Notes: generated by a model not told the origin, from the letters alone. DNA of 64,000 bases from Flavobacteriaceae bacterium (GCA_013043685.1 JABDNT010000018.1:42618-106617); one strand, 5' to 3'. Shown: positions 1-10,641, counted from the stretch's first letter. Translations and numbers: made by a program.

Positions 1-823
1 TAAGGTTAAATGCAATTTTATAGTCAACATTCTCTTCCACATTCAGGTTGGTATTGAGAAAGTTGAGATTGATATTTTGCCGGGTAAGATCATCGAGGTT
101 TTGGGTAAGATTCACGGAGTCGTTCATATCTATCCCTAAAGCGACTTTAAACATCTGGAGCGCGATGTCAAGAGTTCGAGAAGCCCTGTTCAATTGGGTG
201 TCGATTTGTAATAATGTGATTTCCAACTGTTCCACATCTTCCTCTTCCGCCAGGCCATTTTCATATACTTTCCTGGTTTCGAATAAATTTCGCTCCACAG
301 TGGTTTTGTCTTTCTGAAAGATAGCAACCAATTCTTCCGAGAGCAGCACACTGCCGTAGGCGTTGATCACTCCTTTACGTATTTCTAGTAGTGTCTTTTC
401 ATCGGCATTTTCGGAATAATCCAAAAAGGCTTTTGCGGCTTGCAAACCAACCAGGTAGCTTCCGTCGAAAATTAATTGTTCAAGTGTCGCAGTTGCCGAG
501 GCAACTTGTGGAACACCAAAAACAACAGGAACGAATGTTCCCGGATCCCCACCTGTAAATTCCCCGGGTATCAGAGTAACAGGCTGTTTAAGGCTGTTCT
601 GGTAGTTAATGTTCGCATTAAGCTGCGGAAGCCCGGTGGCTGTGGTTTCCCATTTTAACTTAATTGCTTTGGCAATATCTCTCCTCGAATTGATGGCCGT
701 ATAATTGCTATCCAGTGCAAAACTGATCGCCTCTTCCAGTGAAAACTGATATGCCTTCGAACCTTGTCCGTTGGATGCACCAACACCCATTATCAGGAAT
801 AGAATAACTAAGTAATTACGCAT
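1..823 (-). CDS. TolC family outer membrane efflux protein (partial, runs off left edge)
   Basis: Reverse-strand reading from ATG at 821-823 gives MRNYLVILFLIMGVGASNGQGSKAYQFSLEEAISFALDSNYTAINSRRDIAKAIK..., a signal peptide plus TolC-like helical repeat. Open to the window edge, so missing from the ORF track. Overlaps the upstream TetR gene by 8 bp. Confidence 0.85.
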   Translation of the reverse strand, partial: MRNYLVILFLIMGVGASNGQGSKAYQFSLEEAISFALDSNYTAINSRRDIAKAIKLKWETTATGLPQLNANINYQNSLKQPVTLIPGEFTGGDPGTFVPVVFGVPQVASATATLEQLIFDGSYLVGLQAAKAFLDYSENADEKTLLEIRKGVINAYGSVLLSEELVAIFQKDKTTVERNLFETRKVYENGLAEEEDVEQLEITLLQIDTQLNRASRTLDIALQMFKVALGIDMNDSVNLTQNLDDLTRQNINLNFLNTNLNVEENVDYKIAFNL

Positions 824-1427
824 TGTGCATAGTTGTTTTGATGAATTTATTTAGTGTTTTTAACCCTTCTTTGGTCACAATTCCACGCAGGTGGTATTCC
901 AGGTAATCTTCGAATAGCCGCACCTTGGGAAATTTCTGAACAGGGAAAAGTGCTTCATCCTTGATGCCATTTACACCGATAAAGTAGATCCGTGAAACGA
1001 AATCAATGTCCAGGTTCTCACGGTATAATCCCATCGCAACACCACGTTTCAGGTTACCAAGTGTGCACTCGCTCATCTTCTGGTAGTGCTTTGCTTTTAG
1101 GGCTTCATGAATTTCCGGGTAAAACTTCTGCAATTGGTATTGAGGGGATGTGCGTTCATTTTTAAGATGCATCATTACCAATTTTTTAATTTCATACAAC
1201 TCCTCGATTGGATTCTTCTGGAGGTCACAAATATGATCGATTCCGCAGGAGATTGTCGAGAACAAACTCATTGTTACCTCGTGAACCAATTCTGTTTTGT
1301 TCTTAAAATGGGCATAGATCGTCTTTTTTGAAATGGCCAGTTCATTCGCGATATCATCCATAGTCACGCTCTTAAACCCCAGAGTGATGAACATTTCGGC
1401 CGCTTTGTGTGTAATCTTGTCTTTCAT
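816..1427 (-). CDS. TetR/AcrR family transcriptional regulator
   Basis: N-terminal HTH MKDKITHKAAEMFITLGFKSVTMDDIANELAISKKTIYAHFKNK. Internal Met (1427) preferred over the ORF-track start at 1499 because the TetR fold begins there. Confidence 0.9.
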   Translation of the reverse strand: MKDKITHKAAEMFITLGFKSVTMDDIANELAISKKTIYAHFKNKTELVHEVTMSLFSTISCGIDHICDLQKNPIEELYEIKKLVMMHLKNERTSPQYQLQKFYPEIHEALKAKHYQKMSECTLGNLKRGVAMGLYRENLDIDFVSRIYFIGVNGIKDEALFPVQKFPKVRLFEDYLEYHLRGIVTKEGLKTLNKFIKTTMHNA

Positions 1428-1591
1428 ATGAAGCGCAAAAATAAGAAAGGAAACTTTTAATACGCTAAAAGTTTCCAAAGTTTTACAATTTTTTAACATA
1501 CTTGTTATGTAGGGTAATTAGAACGGGTTTTATCATTTCTTTGACAGGAAGTATGATTACAAACAGTATTTTAGCATGAAAATTTGCCTGA

Positions 1592-2566
1592 ATGGAATTA
1601 TTGAAACAGTACAATCGGTCTCTTGAGGAGCATCTTGAAAACGCAGTTGCTGTACGTGAGCCCGAACAGCTCTACGATCCGATAAAGTACATATTAACCT
1701 TGGGAGGGAAACGTCTTCGTCCTGTTCTTACCCTGCTTAGTTGTGATTTCTTTGGTGAGGATTATCTAAAGGCAATGAATGCGGCCCTGGCCGTCGAATT
1801 GTTTCATAATTTTTCGTTGATTCACGATGATATCATGGATAATGCGCCTTTAAGGCGAGGTAAAGAAACGGTCCATGAAAAATGGGATCTGAACACAGGC
1901 ATCCTTTCCGGAGATGCGATGCTCATACTTGCGTATCGATTCTTCGAGGGGTATGAACCTATGCTATTCCGGGAATTGGCGAAGTTATTCAGTAAAACTG
2001 CGATAGAAGTTTGCGAAGGGCAGCAGTATGATGTGGATTTTGAACGTCGGGATGATGTAACCATAGAGGAGTATATAAAAATGATCGATTATAAGACTGC
2101 AGTGCTCATTGGCGCAGCCATGAAGATGGGTGCGATCGTTGCAGGTGCAACCGAAAGTTGTAAAGACAGTATATACGAATTTGGGCGAAACCTGGGTATC
2201 GCTTTTCAATTGCAAGACGATTATCTCGATGCTTTCGGTAATCCTGACACCTTTGGAAAACAGGTAGGCGGTGATATCATCGCAAATAAAAAGACCTTTC
2301 TCTACCTCACGGCGCTGGAGCGTTCTGAATCTTCCGAAGCAGCCGAATTAAAACATTTGTTCAGTATTAGTCCGAAAGACCCTTCAGAAAAGGTAAATAT
2401 AGTAAAACGGATTTTCGAAAATTCGGGAGCTGTTGATGCGACGGAAAAAGAAATAGCCTCCTATACGGATAAGGCTAATACTGTTCTTGACCAAATTCAG
2501 ATATCCGAAGAAAGAAAAGAAAATCTTCGCGAATTCGGAACCTGGTTAATGCGCAGGAAAGTTTAG
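1592..2566 (+). CDS. Polyprenyl synthetase family protein
   Basis: Asp-rich motifs LIHDDIMD and LQDDYLD plus GGKRLRP typical of trans-isoprenyl diphosphate synthases. Confidence 0.93.
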   Translation: MELLKQYNRSLEEHLENAVAVREPEQLYDPIKYILTLGGKRLRPVLTLLSCDFFGEDYLKAMNAALAVELFHNFSLIHDDIMDNAPLRRGKETVHEKWDLNTGILSGDAMLILAYRFFEGYEPMLFRELAKLFSKTAIEVCEGQQYDVDFERRDDVTIEEYIKMIDYKTAVLIGAAMKMGAIVAGATESCKDSIYEFGRNLGIAFQLQDDYLDAFGNPDTFGKQVGGDIIANKKTFLYLTALERSESSEAAELKHLFSISPKDPSEKVNIVKRIFENSGAVDATEKEIASYTDKANTVLDQIQISEERKENLREFGTWLMRRKV

Positions 2567-3099
2567 AAATACACCCGAAAAAATGGCATCCAGGCATTCG
2601 CATAAATACTATCCTCCTCATCGTACAGCACATCGTAACGTATTCCTACTGTCACATTATTAGTACGAAATCCAGCGCCTAAAAATAATGCGGGATACCA
2701 GTAATTCTCATCCTCCAGACCAAGACGCGAATCGTAAGATCTGTTCACATTGAGTTCCTCAAATTCGGCAGATAATTGAATTTCAGGTATAACATTATAC
2801 AAGGACAAAATACTTCCTCCAACGATGGTGGAGGAGTAGGTGTTTTTCTGATTGTTGTACGTTCCGTTCAGTCCGAGCCCCAGTGCGAATCGATCGTCGA
2901 ACTGGTATATTGCACTTGGTGCTAGTGTGCCACTAAAGAAGCCATCTCCGAAACTGAGGCCTATGCCACCTCCGAATCGTACATTTCTCCAGAATTGGGA
3001 AGGTGGTTTTGCTTCCTGGGCAACAGCGACAAAAGAGCTGCACATGAGAACTGTTAGAAACAGAAATATTGGCATTTTAATATAGAATTTCATTGCCAA
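2563..3099 (-). CDS. Outer-membrane beta-barrel-like hypothetical protein
   Basis: Signal peptide, then Gly/aromatic alternating strands (FGGGIGLSFGDGFFSGTLAPSAIYQF...) ending in an aromatic residue (FFRVYF). Confidence 0.65.
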   Translation of the reverse strand: MAMKFYIKMPIFLFLTVLMCSSFVAVAQEAKPPSQFWRNVRFGGGIGLSFGDGFFSGTLAPSAIYQFDDRFALGLGLNGTYNNQKNTYSSTIVGGSILSLYNVIPEIQLSAEFEELNVNRSYDSRLGLEDENYWYPALFLGAGFRTNNVTVGIRYDVLYDEEDSIYANAWMPFFRVYF

Positions 3100-3161
3100 A
3101 GCTTTAATTGTTTCAATATATAAATATATAATTTAAAAAGTCTTAGTTCTTGGATTTGTTG

Positions 3162-3169
3162 TATTTTTG
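3162..3169 (+). promoter_or_regulatory. Bacteroidota -7 box (TATTTTTG) upstream of sucA
   Basis: TAnnTTTG match about 39 bp upstream of ATG at 3208. Confidence 0.5.
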
Positions 3170-3207
3170 CATTGTTCGTCAAACCAATAGCCTCGATTTT
3201 CTCTATA

Positions 3208-5964
3208 ATGGATCGATATTCTTTTCTAAACGCGGTACACCCTTCTTTCATCGCAGAACTATACGATAAATATTTACAATTCCCGGATACCGTTGAACCC
3301 AGTTGGCGGGCGTTCTTTCAGGGATTTGATTTCGGAATTGAGAATGGATCGCTTGAAGCCCTGGGTATAGAAAGCCCTGTGGGTGAAATACCCGACCATT
3401 TGCACAAGGAATTTCAGGTAATCCGGTTAATAGACGGATACAGAACCCGCGGGCACCTATTTACCCGAACCAATCCGGTACGGGAACGTCGTAAATACAG
3501 ACCAAAACTGGATATAGAGAATTTCGGACTTTCACAAGACGATCTTCAAACTAAGTTTCAAGCGGGAGAAGTCATAGGAATTGGGGAGGCAACACTCGAA
3601 GAGATCATCGTTCATCTCATGCGTATCTACTGTGATAGCATCGGGATTGAATATATGTATATTCGCAAGCCTGAGGAAATTGAATGGATTCAGAAAAGAC
3701 TGAATATCAACGATAATCAGCCCAATTTCACAAAAGAACACAAATTACATATACTTAGAAAACTTAACGAAGCTGTTTCTTTCGAGCACTTCCTTCATAC
3801 CAAGTATGTGGGTCAGAAACGATTTTCGCTGGAGGGCGGCGAAAGTCTAATCCCCGCATTGGACACCCTTATTGAAAATGCGGCGGAAAAGGGAGTGGAG
3901 GAATTTGTAATGGGGATGGCCCACCGTGGTCGATTGAGTACACTTACCAATATTTTTGGTAAGAGTGCAAAAGATATTTTCAGTGAATTCGACGGCAAGG
4001 ATTACGAACAGGATGTTTTCGACGGTGACGTGAAATATCACCTGGGATGGACATCTCACCGTGAAACTGATTCTGGTAAAAAGATCAATTTGAATATTGC
4101 CCCTAATCCGTCTCACCTGGAAACAGTAGGAGCTGTCGTTCAGGGAATTGCAAGGGCAAAGCAAGATCGACACCATAAGGATAATATTAGCAAAGTACTT
4201 CCTATCGTAGTCCACGGCGATGCAGCAATTGCAGGTCAGGGCCTGGTTTATGAAGTGGTTCAAATGGCGAAACTCGATGCCTATAAGACGGGTGGGACCA
4301 TTCATATCGTAGTAAATAATCAGGTTGGGTTTACCACCAATTATCTCGACGGCCGTTCTTCCACGTATTGCACGGATGTAGGTAAGGTTACCTTATCACC
4401 TGTTATGCACGTGAATGCAGATGATGCTGAAGCAGTAGTGCATGCCATGTTATTTGCGCTTGATTTCCGTATGGAGTTTGGCCGGGATGTATTTATCGAC
4501 CTGTTGGGATATAGAAAATATGGCCATAATGAAGGCGATGAACCTCGCTTTACCCAGCCGAAGTTGTATAAAGCCATTGCAAAACAAAAGAACCCAAGGG
4601 ATATTTATGCCGAAAAACTGATGCAGCAGGGTGTCATTGAGGAGGGTTTTACCAAACAACTTGAGCAGGAATACAAAGACAAACTCGAAGAGAAATTGGT
4701 CGATTCACGTAAAGAAGAAAAAACCGAGATCACTGCTATAATGAAGGACGAATGGGATGGATTCCATTATGCAAAGGAGGAAAGTCTGGTAAAGACATTC
4801 GACACCTCGATGGATATTGATAAGCTATCCGAAGTAGCTGAAGTGATCACCAAACTCCCTGAGGACAGAAAATTCCTTAGGAAGATTTCCCGCCTTATTG
4901 AATCAAGACACAGGATGTATTTCGAGGATAACAAACTTGATTGGGCCATGGGCGAACTTTTAGCCTATGGAACCTTGCTTAAAGAAGGCTATGATGTGCG
5001 TATGACCGGCCAGGATGTTGAAAGAGGTACTTTTTCACACAGACATGCTGTGGTAAAGGTTGAAGAGAGTGAAGAAGAAATTGTGCTGCTCAATGATTTG
5101 AAAGGCGATCAAGGAAACTTCTATATATACAACTCGCTGCTTTCTGAATATGGGGTAGTGGGATTTGATTATGGGTATGCCATGGCCAGCCCAAAAACAC
5201 TTACCATCTGGGAAGCTCAGTTTGGTGACTTCAGTAATGGTGCCCAGATCATGATCGATCAATACATATCGGCTTCAGAAGATAAATGGAAACTGCAAAA
5301 CGGATTGGTGATGCTATTGCCGCATGGATATGAAGGACAGGGCGCGGAGCATTCTTCGGCCCGAATGGAGCGATATCTTCAATTATGTGCGACAGATAAT
5401 ATGTTTGTAGCCGACTGCACAACACCGGCTAATTTTTATCATCTGCTGCGCAGGCAAATGATAGTCGATTTCAGGAAACCACTTATCGTTTTTACACCAA
5501 AAAGTTTACTGCGTCATCCGAAAGTCGTCTCAACAAAAGAAGATCTGGCGAACGGAAGTTTTCAGATGTTGATAGACGATCCCGATGCAGAGGCGGCTAA
5601 GGTGAAGACCCTGGTTTTTCTTACAGGCAAGTTCTATTATGACCTCCTGGAAAAGAAAGAAGAACTGGGAAGGGATGATATCGCACTGGTGCGGATAGAG
5701 CAATTATTTCCGCTGCCAAAAGATGAAATTAGGTCAACCATTAAGAAATACAAAAATGCCACCGATATTGTTTGGGCTCAGGAAGAACCGAAGAATATGG
5801 GGGCGTATTCACATATGCTGATGCATTTTGAGCCATCAAGGGAATGGCGGGTGTGTAGCAGAAAGATGTATGCCGCTCCGGCATCAGGTAGTTCTGTGCG
5901 CAGTATGCAGCGTCATCAGCGTATCATTGACAGTGTTTTTGATCCAACTAGTAATAACCAATAA
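3208..5964 (+). CDS. sucA: 2-oxoglutarate dehydrogenase E1 component
   Basis: MDRYSFLNAVHPSFIAELYDKYLQFPDTVEPSWRAFFQGF, MGMAHRGRLSTLTNIF, VVNNQVGFTT; followed by the E2 gene. Confidence 0.97.
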   Translation: MDRYSFLNAVHPSFIAELYDKYLQFPDTVEPSWRAFFQGFDFGIENGSLEALGIESPVGEIPDHLHKEFQVIRLIDGYRTRGHLFTRTNPVRERRKYRPKLDIENFGLSQDDLQTKFQAGEVIGIGEATLEEIIVHLMRIYCDSIGIEYMYIRKPEEIEWIQKRLNINDNQPNFTKEHKLHILRKLNEAVSFEHFLHTKYVGQKRFSLEGGESLIPALDTLIENAAEKGVEEFVMGMAHRGRLSTLTNIFGKSAKDIFSEFDGKDYEQDVFDGDVKYHLGWTSHRETDSGKKINLNIAPNPSHLETVGAVVQGIARAKQDRHHKDNISKVLPIVVHGDAAIAGQGLVYEVVQMAKLDAYKTGGTIHIVVNNQVGFTTNYLDGRSSTYCTDVGKVTLSPVMHVNADDAEAVVHAMLFALDFRMEFGRDVFIDLLGYRKYGHNEGDEPRFTQPKLYKAIAKQKNPRDIYAEKLMQQGVIEEGFTKQLEQEYKDKLEEKLVDSRKEEKTEITAIMKDEWDGFHYAKEESLVKTFDTSMDIDKLSEVAEVITKLPEDRKFLRKISRLIESRHRMYFEDNKLDWAMGELLAYGTLLKEGYDVRMTGQDVERGTFSHRHAVVKVEESEEEIVLLNDLKGDQGNFYIYNSLLSEYGVVGFDYGYAMASPKTLTIWEAQFGDFSNGAQIMIDQYISASEDKWKLQNGLVMLLPHGYEGQGAEHSSARMERYLQLCATDNMFVADCTTPANFYHLLRRQMIVDFRKPLIVFTPKSLLRHPKVVSTKEDLANGSFQMLIDDPDAEAAKVKTLVFLTGKFYYDLLEKKEELGRDDIALVRIEQLFPLPKDEIRSTIKKYKNATDIVWAQEEPKNMGAYSHMLMHFEPSREWRVCSRKMYAAPASGSSVRSMQRHQRIIDSVFDPTSNNQ

Positions 5965-5989
5965 TTCTGAAAAGGAAAATTAGAATCGT

Positions 5990-7210
5990 ATGCCATTAGA
6001 AATGAAAGTCCCTTCACCGGGAGAGTCCATAACCGAAGTCGAAATCGCCGAATGGTTGGTAGAGGACGGTGATTATGTGGAAAAAGATCAGGCAATTGCT
6101 GAAGTTGATAGTGATAAAGCGACTTTAGAACTGCCGGCTGAAGCTAGCGGAATCATTACTCTCAAAGCGGAAGAAGGGGATGCTGTGGCCGTAGGTGAGG
6201 TGGTATGTTTAATAGATACCGACGCTCCAAAACCTGTAGGTAATGATGCTCCTGCCAAGGAGACCAAGGATCTCGAGGTGGAAGTAAAGGAAGAACCTAA
6301 GGAATCCAAAGAAGCCGATAAGGCGAAAACCTATGCTACGGGAACACCTTCGCCTGCTGCTAAAAAAATATTAGACGAAAAAGGAATTGACGCAGCTTCG
6401 GTAACAGGAACAGGAAGAGACGGACGCATCACGAAGGAAGACGCGGCCAAGGCTGTTCCTTCGATGGGAAGCCCGGGTCCTGGGGAACGCGAATCCAAGC
6501 GAAAAAAACTTTCCCTGTTAAGGAGAAAAGTGGCAGAACGCCTGGTTGCTGCTAAAAATGAAACAGCAATGCTCACTACTTTCAACGAAGTGGATATGGG
6601 CCCGATTTTCGAATTGAGAAAAGAGTATAAGGAAACATTTAAAGAAAAACACGGAGTGAGCCTTGGGTTTATGTCGTTTTTTACATTGGCGGTCGTTCGT
6701 GCTCTTGAATTGTACCCCGATGTTAATTCCATGATCGATGGCGATTATAAGATTACCTATGATTATAAGGACATTTCTATCGCGGTTTCCGGCCCGAAAG
6801 GGTTAATGGTTCCAGTAATTAGAAATGCCGAGGATCTGTCATTCAGAGGTGTTGAAGCTGAAGTAAAGCGCCTGGCACTTAGGGCGAGGGATGGTGAAAT
6901 TACGGTAGATGAAATGACGGGAGGAACCTTTACAATTTCCAACGGGGGAGTTTTTGGAAGCATGTTATCGACTCCTATTATTAATCCTCCGCAATCAGGT
7001 ATTCTCGGGATGCACAATATCGTGGAACGACCCGTAGTAAAAAATGGAGAAATAGTAATTGCACCAGTGATGTATGTAGCCCTTAGTTACGATCACCGTA
7101 TTATCGACGGAAGAGAGTCTGTAGGATTCCTTGTCGCTGTGAAGGAAGCGCTTGAAAATCCAGTGGAATTGCTCATGAATAACGATGTAAAAAAAGCTCT
7201 GGAGTTATAA
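5990..7210 (+). CDS. sucB: Dihydrolipoyllysine-residue succinyltransferase (2-oxoglutarate dehydrogenase E2)
   Basis: Lipoyl motif VDSDKATLELPAEASG, E3-binding motif, catalytic motif YDHRIIDGRESVGFL. Confidence 0.97.
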   Translation: MPLEMKVPSPGESITEVEIAEWLVEDGDYVEKDQAIAEVDSDKATLELPAEASGIITLKAEEGDAVAVGEVVCLIDTDAPKPVGNDAPAKETKDLEVEVKEEPKESKEADKAKTYATGTPSPAAKKILDEKGIDAASVTGTGRDGRITKEDAAKAVPSMGSPGPGERESKRKKLSLLRRKVAERLVAAKNETAMLTTFNEVDMGPIFELRKEYKETFKEKHGVSLGFMSFFTLAVVRALELYPDVNSMIDGDYKITYDYKDISIAVSGPKGLMVPVIRNAEDLSFRGVEAEVKRLALRARDGEITVDEMTGGTFTISNGGVFGSMLSTPIINPPQSGILGMHNIVERPVVKNGEIVIAPVMYVALSYDHRIIDGRESVGFLVAVKEALENPVELLMNNDVKKALEL

Positions 7211-7229
7211 GCTTATTCATATTATTAAA

Positions 7230-7262
7230 CCAATAAAGCCCGGCAATGCCGGGCTTTATTGG
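7230..7262. terminator. Bidirectional intrinsic terminator
   Basis: ccaataaagcccggca-a-tgccgggctttattgg, 16-bp arms around one central base, downstream of sucB. Confidence 0.8.
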
Positions 7263-7286
7263 TTAGTTAGTTAAATCTTAACGGAC

Positions 7287-7412
7287 TTATTTATATGAAG
7301 CAAAATAATTCAATAGATTTAATAAAACGATAAGAATAATGACAATAGCTAAAACAATGTACACTACTTTTTTTACGATCGGTTTACGTTGGCTATCTTC
7401 ATTTGAAACCAT
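7287..7412 (-). CDS. Small single-TM hypothetical protein
   Basis: MVSNEDSQRKPIVKKVVYIVLAIVIILIVLLNLLNYFASYK: short basic head and one TM helix; internal Met chosen as start. Confidence 0.45.
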   Translation of the reverse strand: MVSNEDSQRKPIVKKVVYIVLAIVIILIVLLNLLNYFASYK

Positions 7413-7495
7413 AAGATCTTTCACTATGTAAAAGTGGGAAAGTTTTCTATAATTTGAAATACGTGTTAACACGTAATTAATTAGACATCACTGTG

Positions 7496-8128
7496 TTATT
7501 GTAGCTTGTCGTGATGTTCCTTAGCCCAGGAAAGCAGGCTGTTCGTCTTGGGTTCCAGCTTTAATTTGTTTATGATATTTGACCGATGTTTTTCGACGGT
7601 TCGGTATGAAATAAAGAGTAAGGATGCAATCTCCTTATTTGTCTTATCCCTGGCTATTAATTTGAGAATTTTCTTTTCAGATGGAGTTAGAACATTCAGC
7701 GCTTTATCTTCGGCGCTATTGGAATTTAGCATGTCCTTTATCTTCTGGCTGAAGTAAGGTTCCCCTTCGGAAACCATTTCTATGCAATTCTCTATCTCTT
7801 CGATAGCAAATTCCTTTAAGATATACCCAAAAATGTTTAACTCCTGGGCTTTATTGTAGAGCTCTTTCTCTTTATGGATGGTAATGAGAACGATCTTGGT
7901 ATCTATCCCATTCGTTTTGCATTTCTTGGCTATTTCAAGTCCGGACATGAATGGCATCTGAATGTCGAGAATAGCGATATCGGGCTTTAACTTGGTGATC
8001 AGGTTGTAAGCCTCCCTTCCATTTGATCCGCAACCAATAATATTGTATCCTTTTTCTATAAGGAAATCGTTAAGACCTTTAAGAAGTAATGGATGGTCAT
8101 CGGCGGTTATGATAGATCTGTTCTTCAC
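7496..8128 (-). CDS. LuxR-family (NarL-type) response regulator
   Basis: Receiver ITADDHPLLLKGL...DIAILDIQMPFMSG plus C-terminal HTH LTPSEKKILKLIARDKTNKEIASLLFISYRTVEKHRSNIINKL. 4-bp overlap with the upstream kinase gene. Confidence 0.95.
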   Translation of the reverse strand: MKNRSIITADDHPLLLKGLNDFLIEKGYNIIGCGSNGREAYNLITKLKPDIAILDIQMPFMSGLEIAKKCKTNGIDTKIVLITIHKEKELYNKAQELNIFGYILKEFAIEEIENCIEMVSEGEPYFSQKIKDMLNSNSAEDKALNVLTPSEKKILKLIARDKTNKEIASLLFISYRTVEKHRSNIINKLKLEPKTNSLLSWAKEHHDKLQ

Positions 8129-10146
8129 GTAATTGGGAATTGAAATTGGAGGGTAGTTCCGTTATTGAATCTCGATTCTACCTTCATTTGACCGTCTAAG
8201 AAACGTGTGCGCTCCATAAGTGTTTTCAGTCCTAAAGACTTCACATTCTGCAGTTTTTCGGAGAAGTCGAATCCCACACCATTATCTTTAATCGATATCA
8301 CGACAAAGTTAGCCATTTTTTTGACGGAAATCTTACTCGCTTCCGCTTTTGCATGTTTCAGGACATTACTTAAACTTTCCTGGACGATTCTGTAAATATT
8401 TACCTCGGCCTCCTCGTTGAACAGGTTATCTATATTATCGATTTCAGAAGATATAAATAAGGTGGTATTTTCATCAATTTGCGTGACGGTATGTTCCAGT
8501 GCCTTGGTGATTCCTAATTCCTGCAGTTGGAAAGGATGCAGATCTCTTGATATTGAACGTACTTCCTCTATGGTCTCATCGATCATATTCTTGGTTTCAT
8601 CGTCCCGGGAAGTCAGCATTTTATTCTTTATAACCAACAATCTCTGGCCCAGGCCATCGTGAAGGTCTTTAGAAATCCTCATACGTTCTTCCTCCTGCGA
8701 AACGATCAGTTCCTGACTAAATTTTTCCTGAAGCACCTGTCTATTTTTGAAATAAAGCTGATTCCTGTATAATAGAATTACACCAAAGAGTAATAAAAGG
8801 GCAACACCACCAAAGATCATTAGCTTCTTAAAGGTCTGATTATCTTTTTCAAGGAGTTGAATATTGGCACTCTGTTCTACCAATTCTTTTTCATTCTTTT
8901 CTGTCTCATATAGTGTTTGGTAGTACGCCAGTGAATTTGCTACTCCTTTGTTGTATATATAATCCTTTAATTCCGAATAAGCCAATTCATGCTCTAATGC
9001 CTTTTTAAAAGCCCCTTGAGCATTGTATATGTCTGATAGAAGCTTGTGGGATGAAAGTATATTTTCCTCGTATTTTAATGTTTCTGCCTTGATAAGTTTT
9101 TGTTTGGCATATTCGAGGGCGGTCTCATATTCTCCTCTGGAAAAATGGTATTTAGCGTTTGCGCCTAAATATTGAGATGAGGTTATTAAATCGTCCTGGG
9201 AATTCTCGTGAAATTTATTGATCAGTTCCAGATATTCCTCCGCTGCTGGTATTTGTCCGCTTTCACAATAGTAATCTACTAATTCGGCGTATATATACAT
9301 CTCATTGGAGATCTCCATATTATTCTCCCGTGAGTTATCAATGGCGTCTTTTGCCTTAAACAGGTATTCAAGGTATTTTATCTTGTTACCGATCTTTTCA
9401 TAGTCAAGAGCCTGGTTATAATATTCGGTAGGAAGGTGGTGAGTTAGGCCCAGCGACTCAATTTTCTTTATGTTCTTTTCCCGCTCGATCATGGCCTTTT
9501 CGTGAAAGCCATTCATACTGAACATAGTCGTTATTCCCTGCTGCGCATAGAACATATATTCGTAATCGCCAAGGGCCTCAAAATAATTATAAGCTTTTCT
9601 ATAGCTTTCTCCTGCCGGAACGAATTTTCCCATATTGGAATATGCTTGTCCGCTAAAAAGATAAGCATCGGCGACATACAGAGAGTCTTTTTCAGTAAAG
9701 TTTGCAATGGCCATTTTATAATCTTCCACTGCGTCGGTTAGATTAAGTTTGTAATTGGACCCTCCTCTTTTCAGGTATAATCCTCCTAACAAATAACTAT
9801 CTTGAATCTTGTACTTTCTGGCAAGGATTCCGTCAATTATAGTAAGAGCCTCCCTGGGCTCATTTTTTACCGAGCTTAAACTATAGTGCACGTTGATCAT
9901 CTTCCTTGCTGCAGCTTCTATGCTATCCATTTCTTTGGCAACTTCAATGTATTTCAGGCTATACGAAATAAAGGCATCCAGGTCGGTTTTCCCTGCCTTG
10001 CTAATCACCGAATCCAAGGCAATGAGTTTTTCATACCTGTCGGTGGTGGTTTCAGAAAGATTTATATAATAATCTATATCCTGCGACCACGATCTTGAGG
10101 TGAGCAGAAATATAAATATGAATAAGAATTTAGGCAACGCCTTCAT
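8125..10146 (-). CDS. TPR-containing sensor histidine kinase (HisKA_3 family)
   Basis: Signal peptide, TPR-like repeats, one TM segment, ERMRISKDLHDGLGQRLLVIKN and HATPase NIYRIVQESLSNVLKHAKA / DNGVGFDF. Confidence 0.93.
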   Translation of the reverse strand: MKALPKFLFIFIFLLTSRSWSQDIDYYINLSETTTDRYEKLIALDSVISKAGKTDLDAFISYSLKYIEVAKEMDSIEAAARKMINVHYSLSSVKNEPREALTIIDGILARKYKIQDSYLLGGLYLKRGGSNYKLNLTDAVEDYKMAIANFTEKDSLYVADAYLFSGQAYSNMGKFVPAGESYRKAYNYFEALGDYEYMFYAQQGITTMFSMNGFHEKAMIEREKNIKKIESLGLTHHLPTEYYNQALDYEKIGNKIKYLEYLFKAKDAIDNSRENNMEISNEMYIYAELVDYYCESGQIPAAEEYLELINKFHENSQDDLITSSQYLGANAKYHFSRGEYETALEYAKQKLIKAETLKYEENILSSHKLLSDIYNAQGAFKKALEHELAYSELKDYIYNKGVANSLAYYQTLYETEKNEKELVEQSANIQLLEKDNQTFKKLMIFGGVALLLLFGVILLYRNQLYFKNRQVLQEKFSQELIVSQEEERMRISKDLHDGLGQRLLVIKNKMLTSRDDETKNMIDETIEEVRSISRDLHPFQLQELGITKALEHTVTQIDENTTLFISSEIDNIDNLFNEEAEVNIYRIVQESLSNVLKHAKAEASKISVKKMANFVVISIKDNGVGFDFSEKLQNVKSLGLKTLMERTRFLDGQMKVESRFNNGTTLQFQFPIT

Positions 10147-10196
10147 ATATAAGTATCTTGGGGGACTTTAATCTAACAAATATAAAGCATTAAATT

Positions 10197-10634
10197 CTAT
10201 TTTAAATAAAGAACATTCCTACCATAATCAATTACAGCCTTACTTTCTTTGAGAAAATCTGCACCTAAGATTCCCTGAACCGGATCTTCCCGGACCTGGG
10301 ATAATGCTTCATTCACATGGCCAAGATCGAAAATAACAAAGGACATGCTGTTTTTAACCTTTTTACCTATAGAGAAGATATTGTTCTTGGCGATATGGGT
10401 GTCCATGTTAATGGCGCCAGCTCCTGCTGCCTTTATTTCGCTTTCTTCAGTATGCATAATGAATCGGCCAACACTTGAAAAACCAATGCAACTGCTTGAT
10501 GCGCCAGTGTCTAGAATGAAATGCCCGTCTTCGCCATTCACTTTTACCTCAACTTTGTAATGCCCTGTTTTTAGCTTTCTTAGCGGAATTCTGAAAAATC
10601 CTTTCGATTCCAGAAGTTTTCTTAGTGTAGTCAC
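10197..10634 (-). CDS. Retropepsin-like aspartic protease
   Basis: HFILDTGASSSCIG (D-T/S-G motif) and GILGADFLKESKAVIDY. Confidence 0.85.
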   Translation of the reverse strand: MTTLRKLLESKGFFRIPLRKLKTGHYKVEVKVNGEDGHFILDTGASSSCIGFSSVGRFIMHTEESEIKAAGAGAINMDTHIAKNNIFSIGKKVKNSMSFVIFDLGHVNEALSQVREDPVQGILGADFLKESKAVIDYGRNVLYLK

Positions 10635-10641
10635 CCGTTTT

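Noticed and set aside
3847-4305. 152-aa minus ORF inside sucA
   Set aside because: Fully antisense to a strongly supported gene, low-complexity composition, no recognisable domain.
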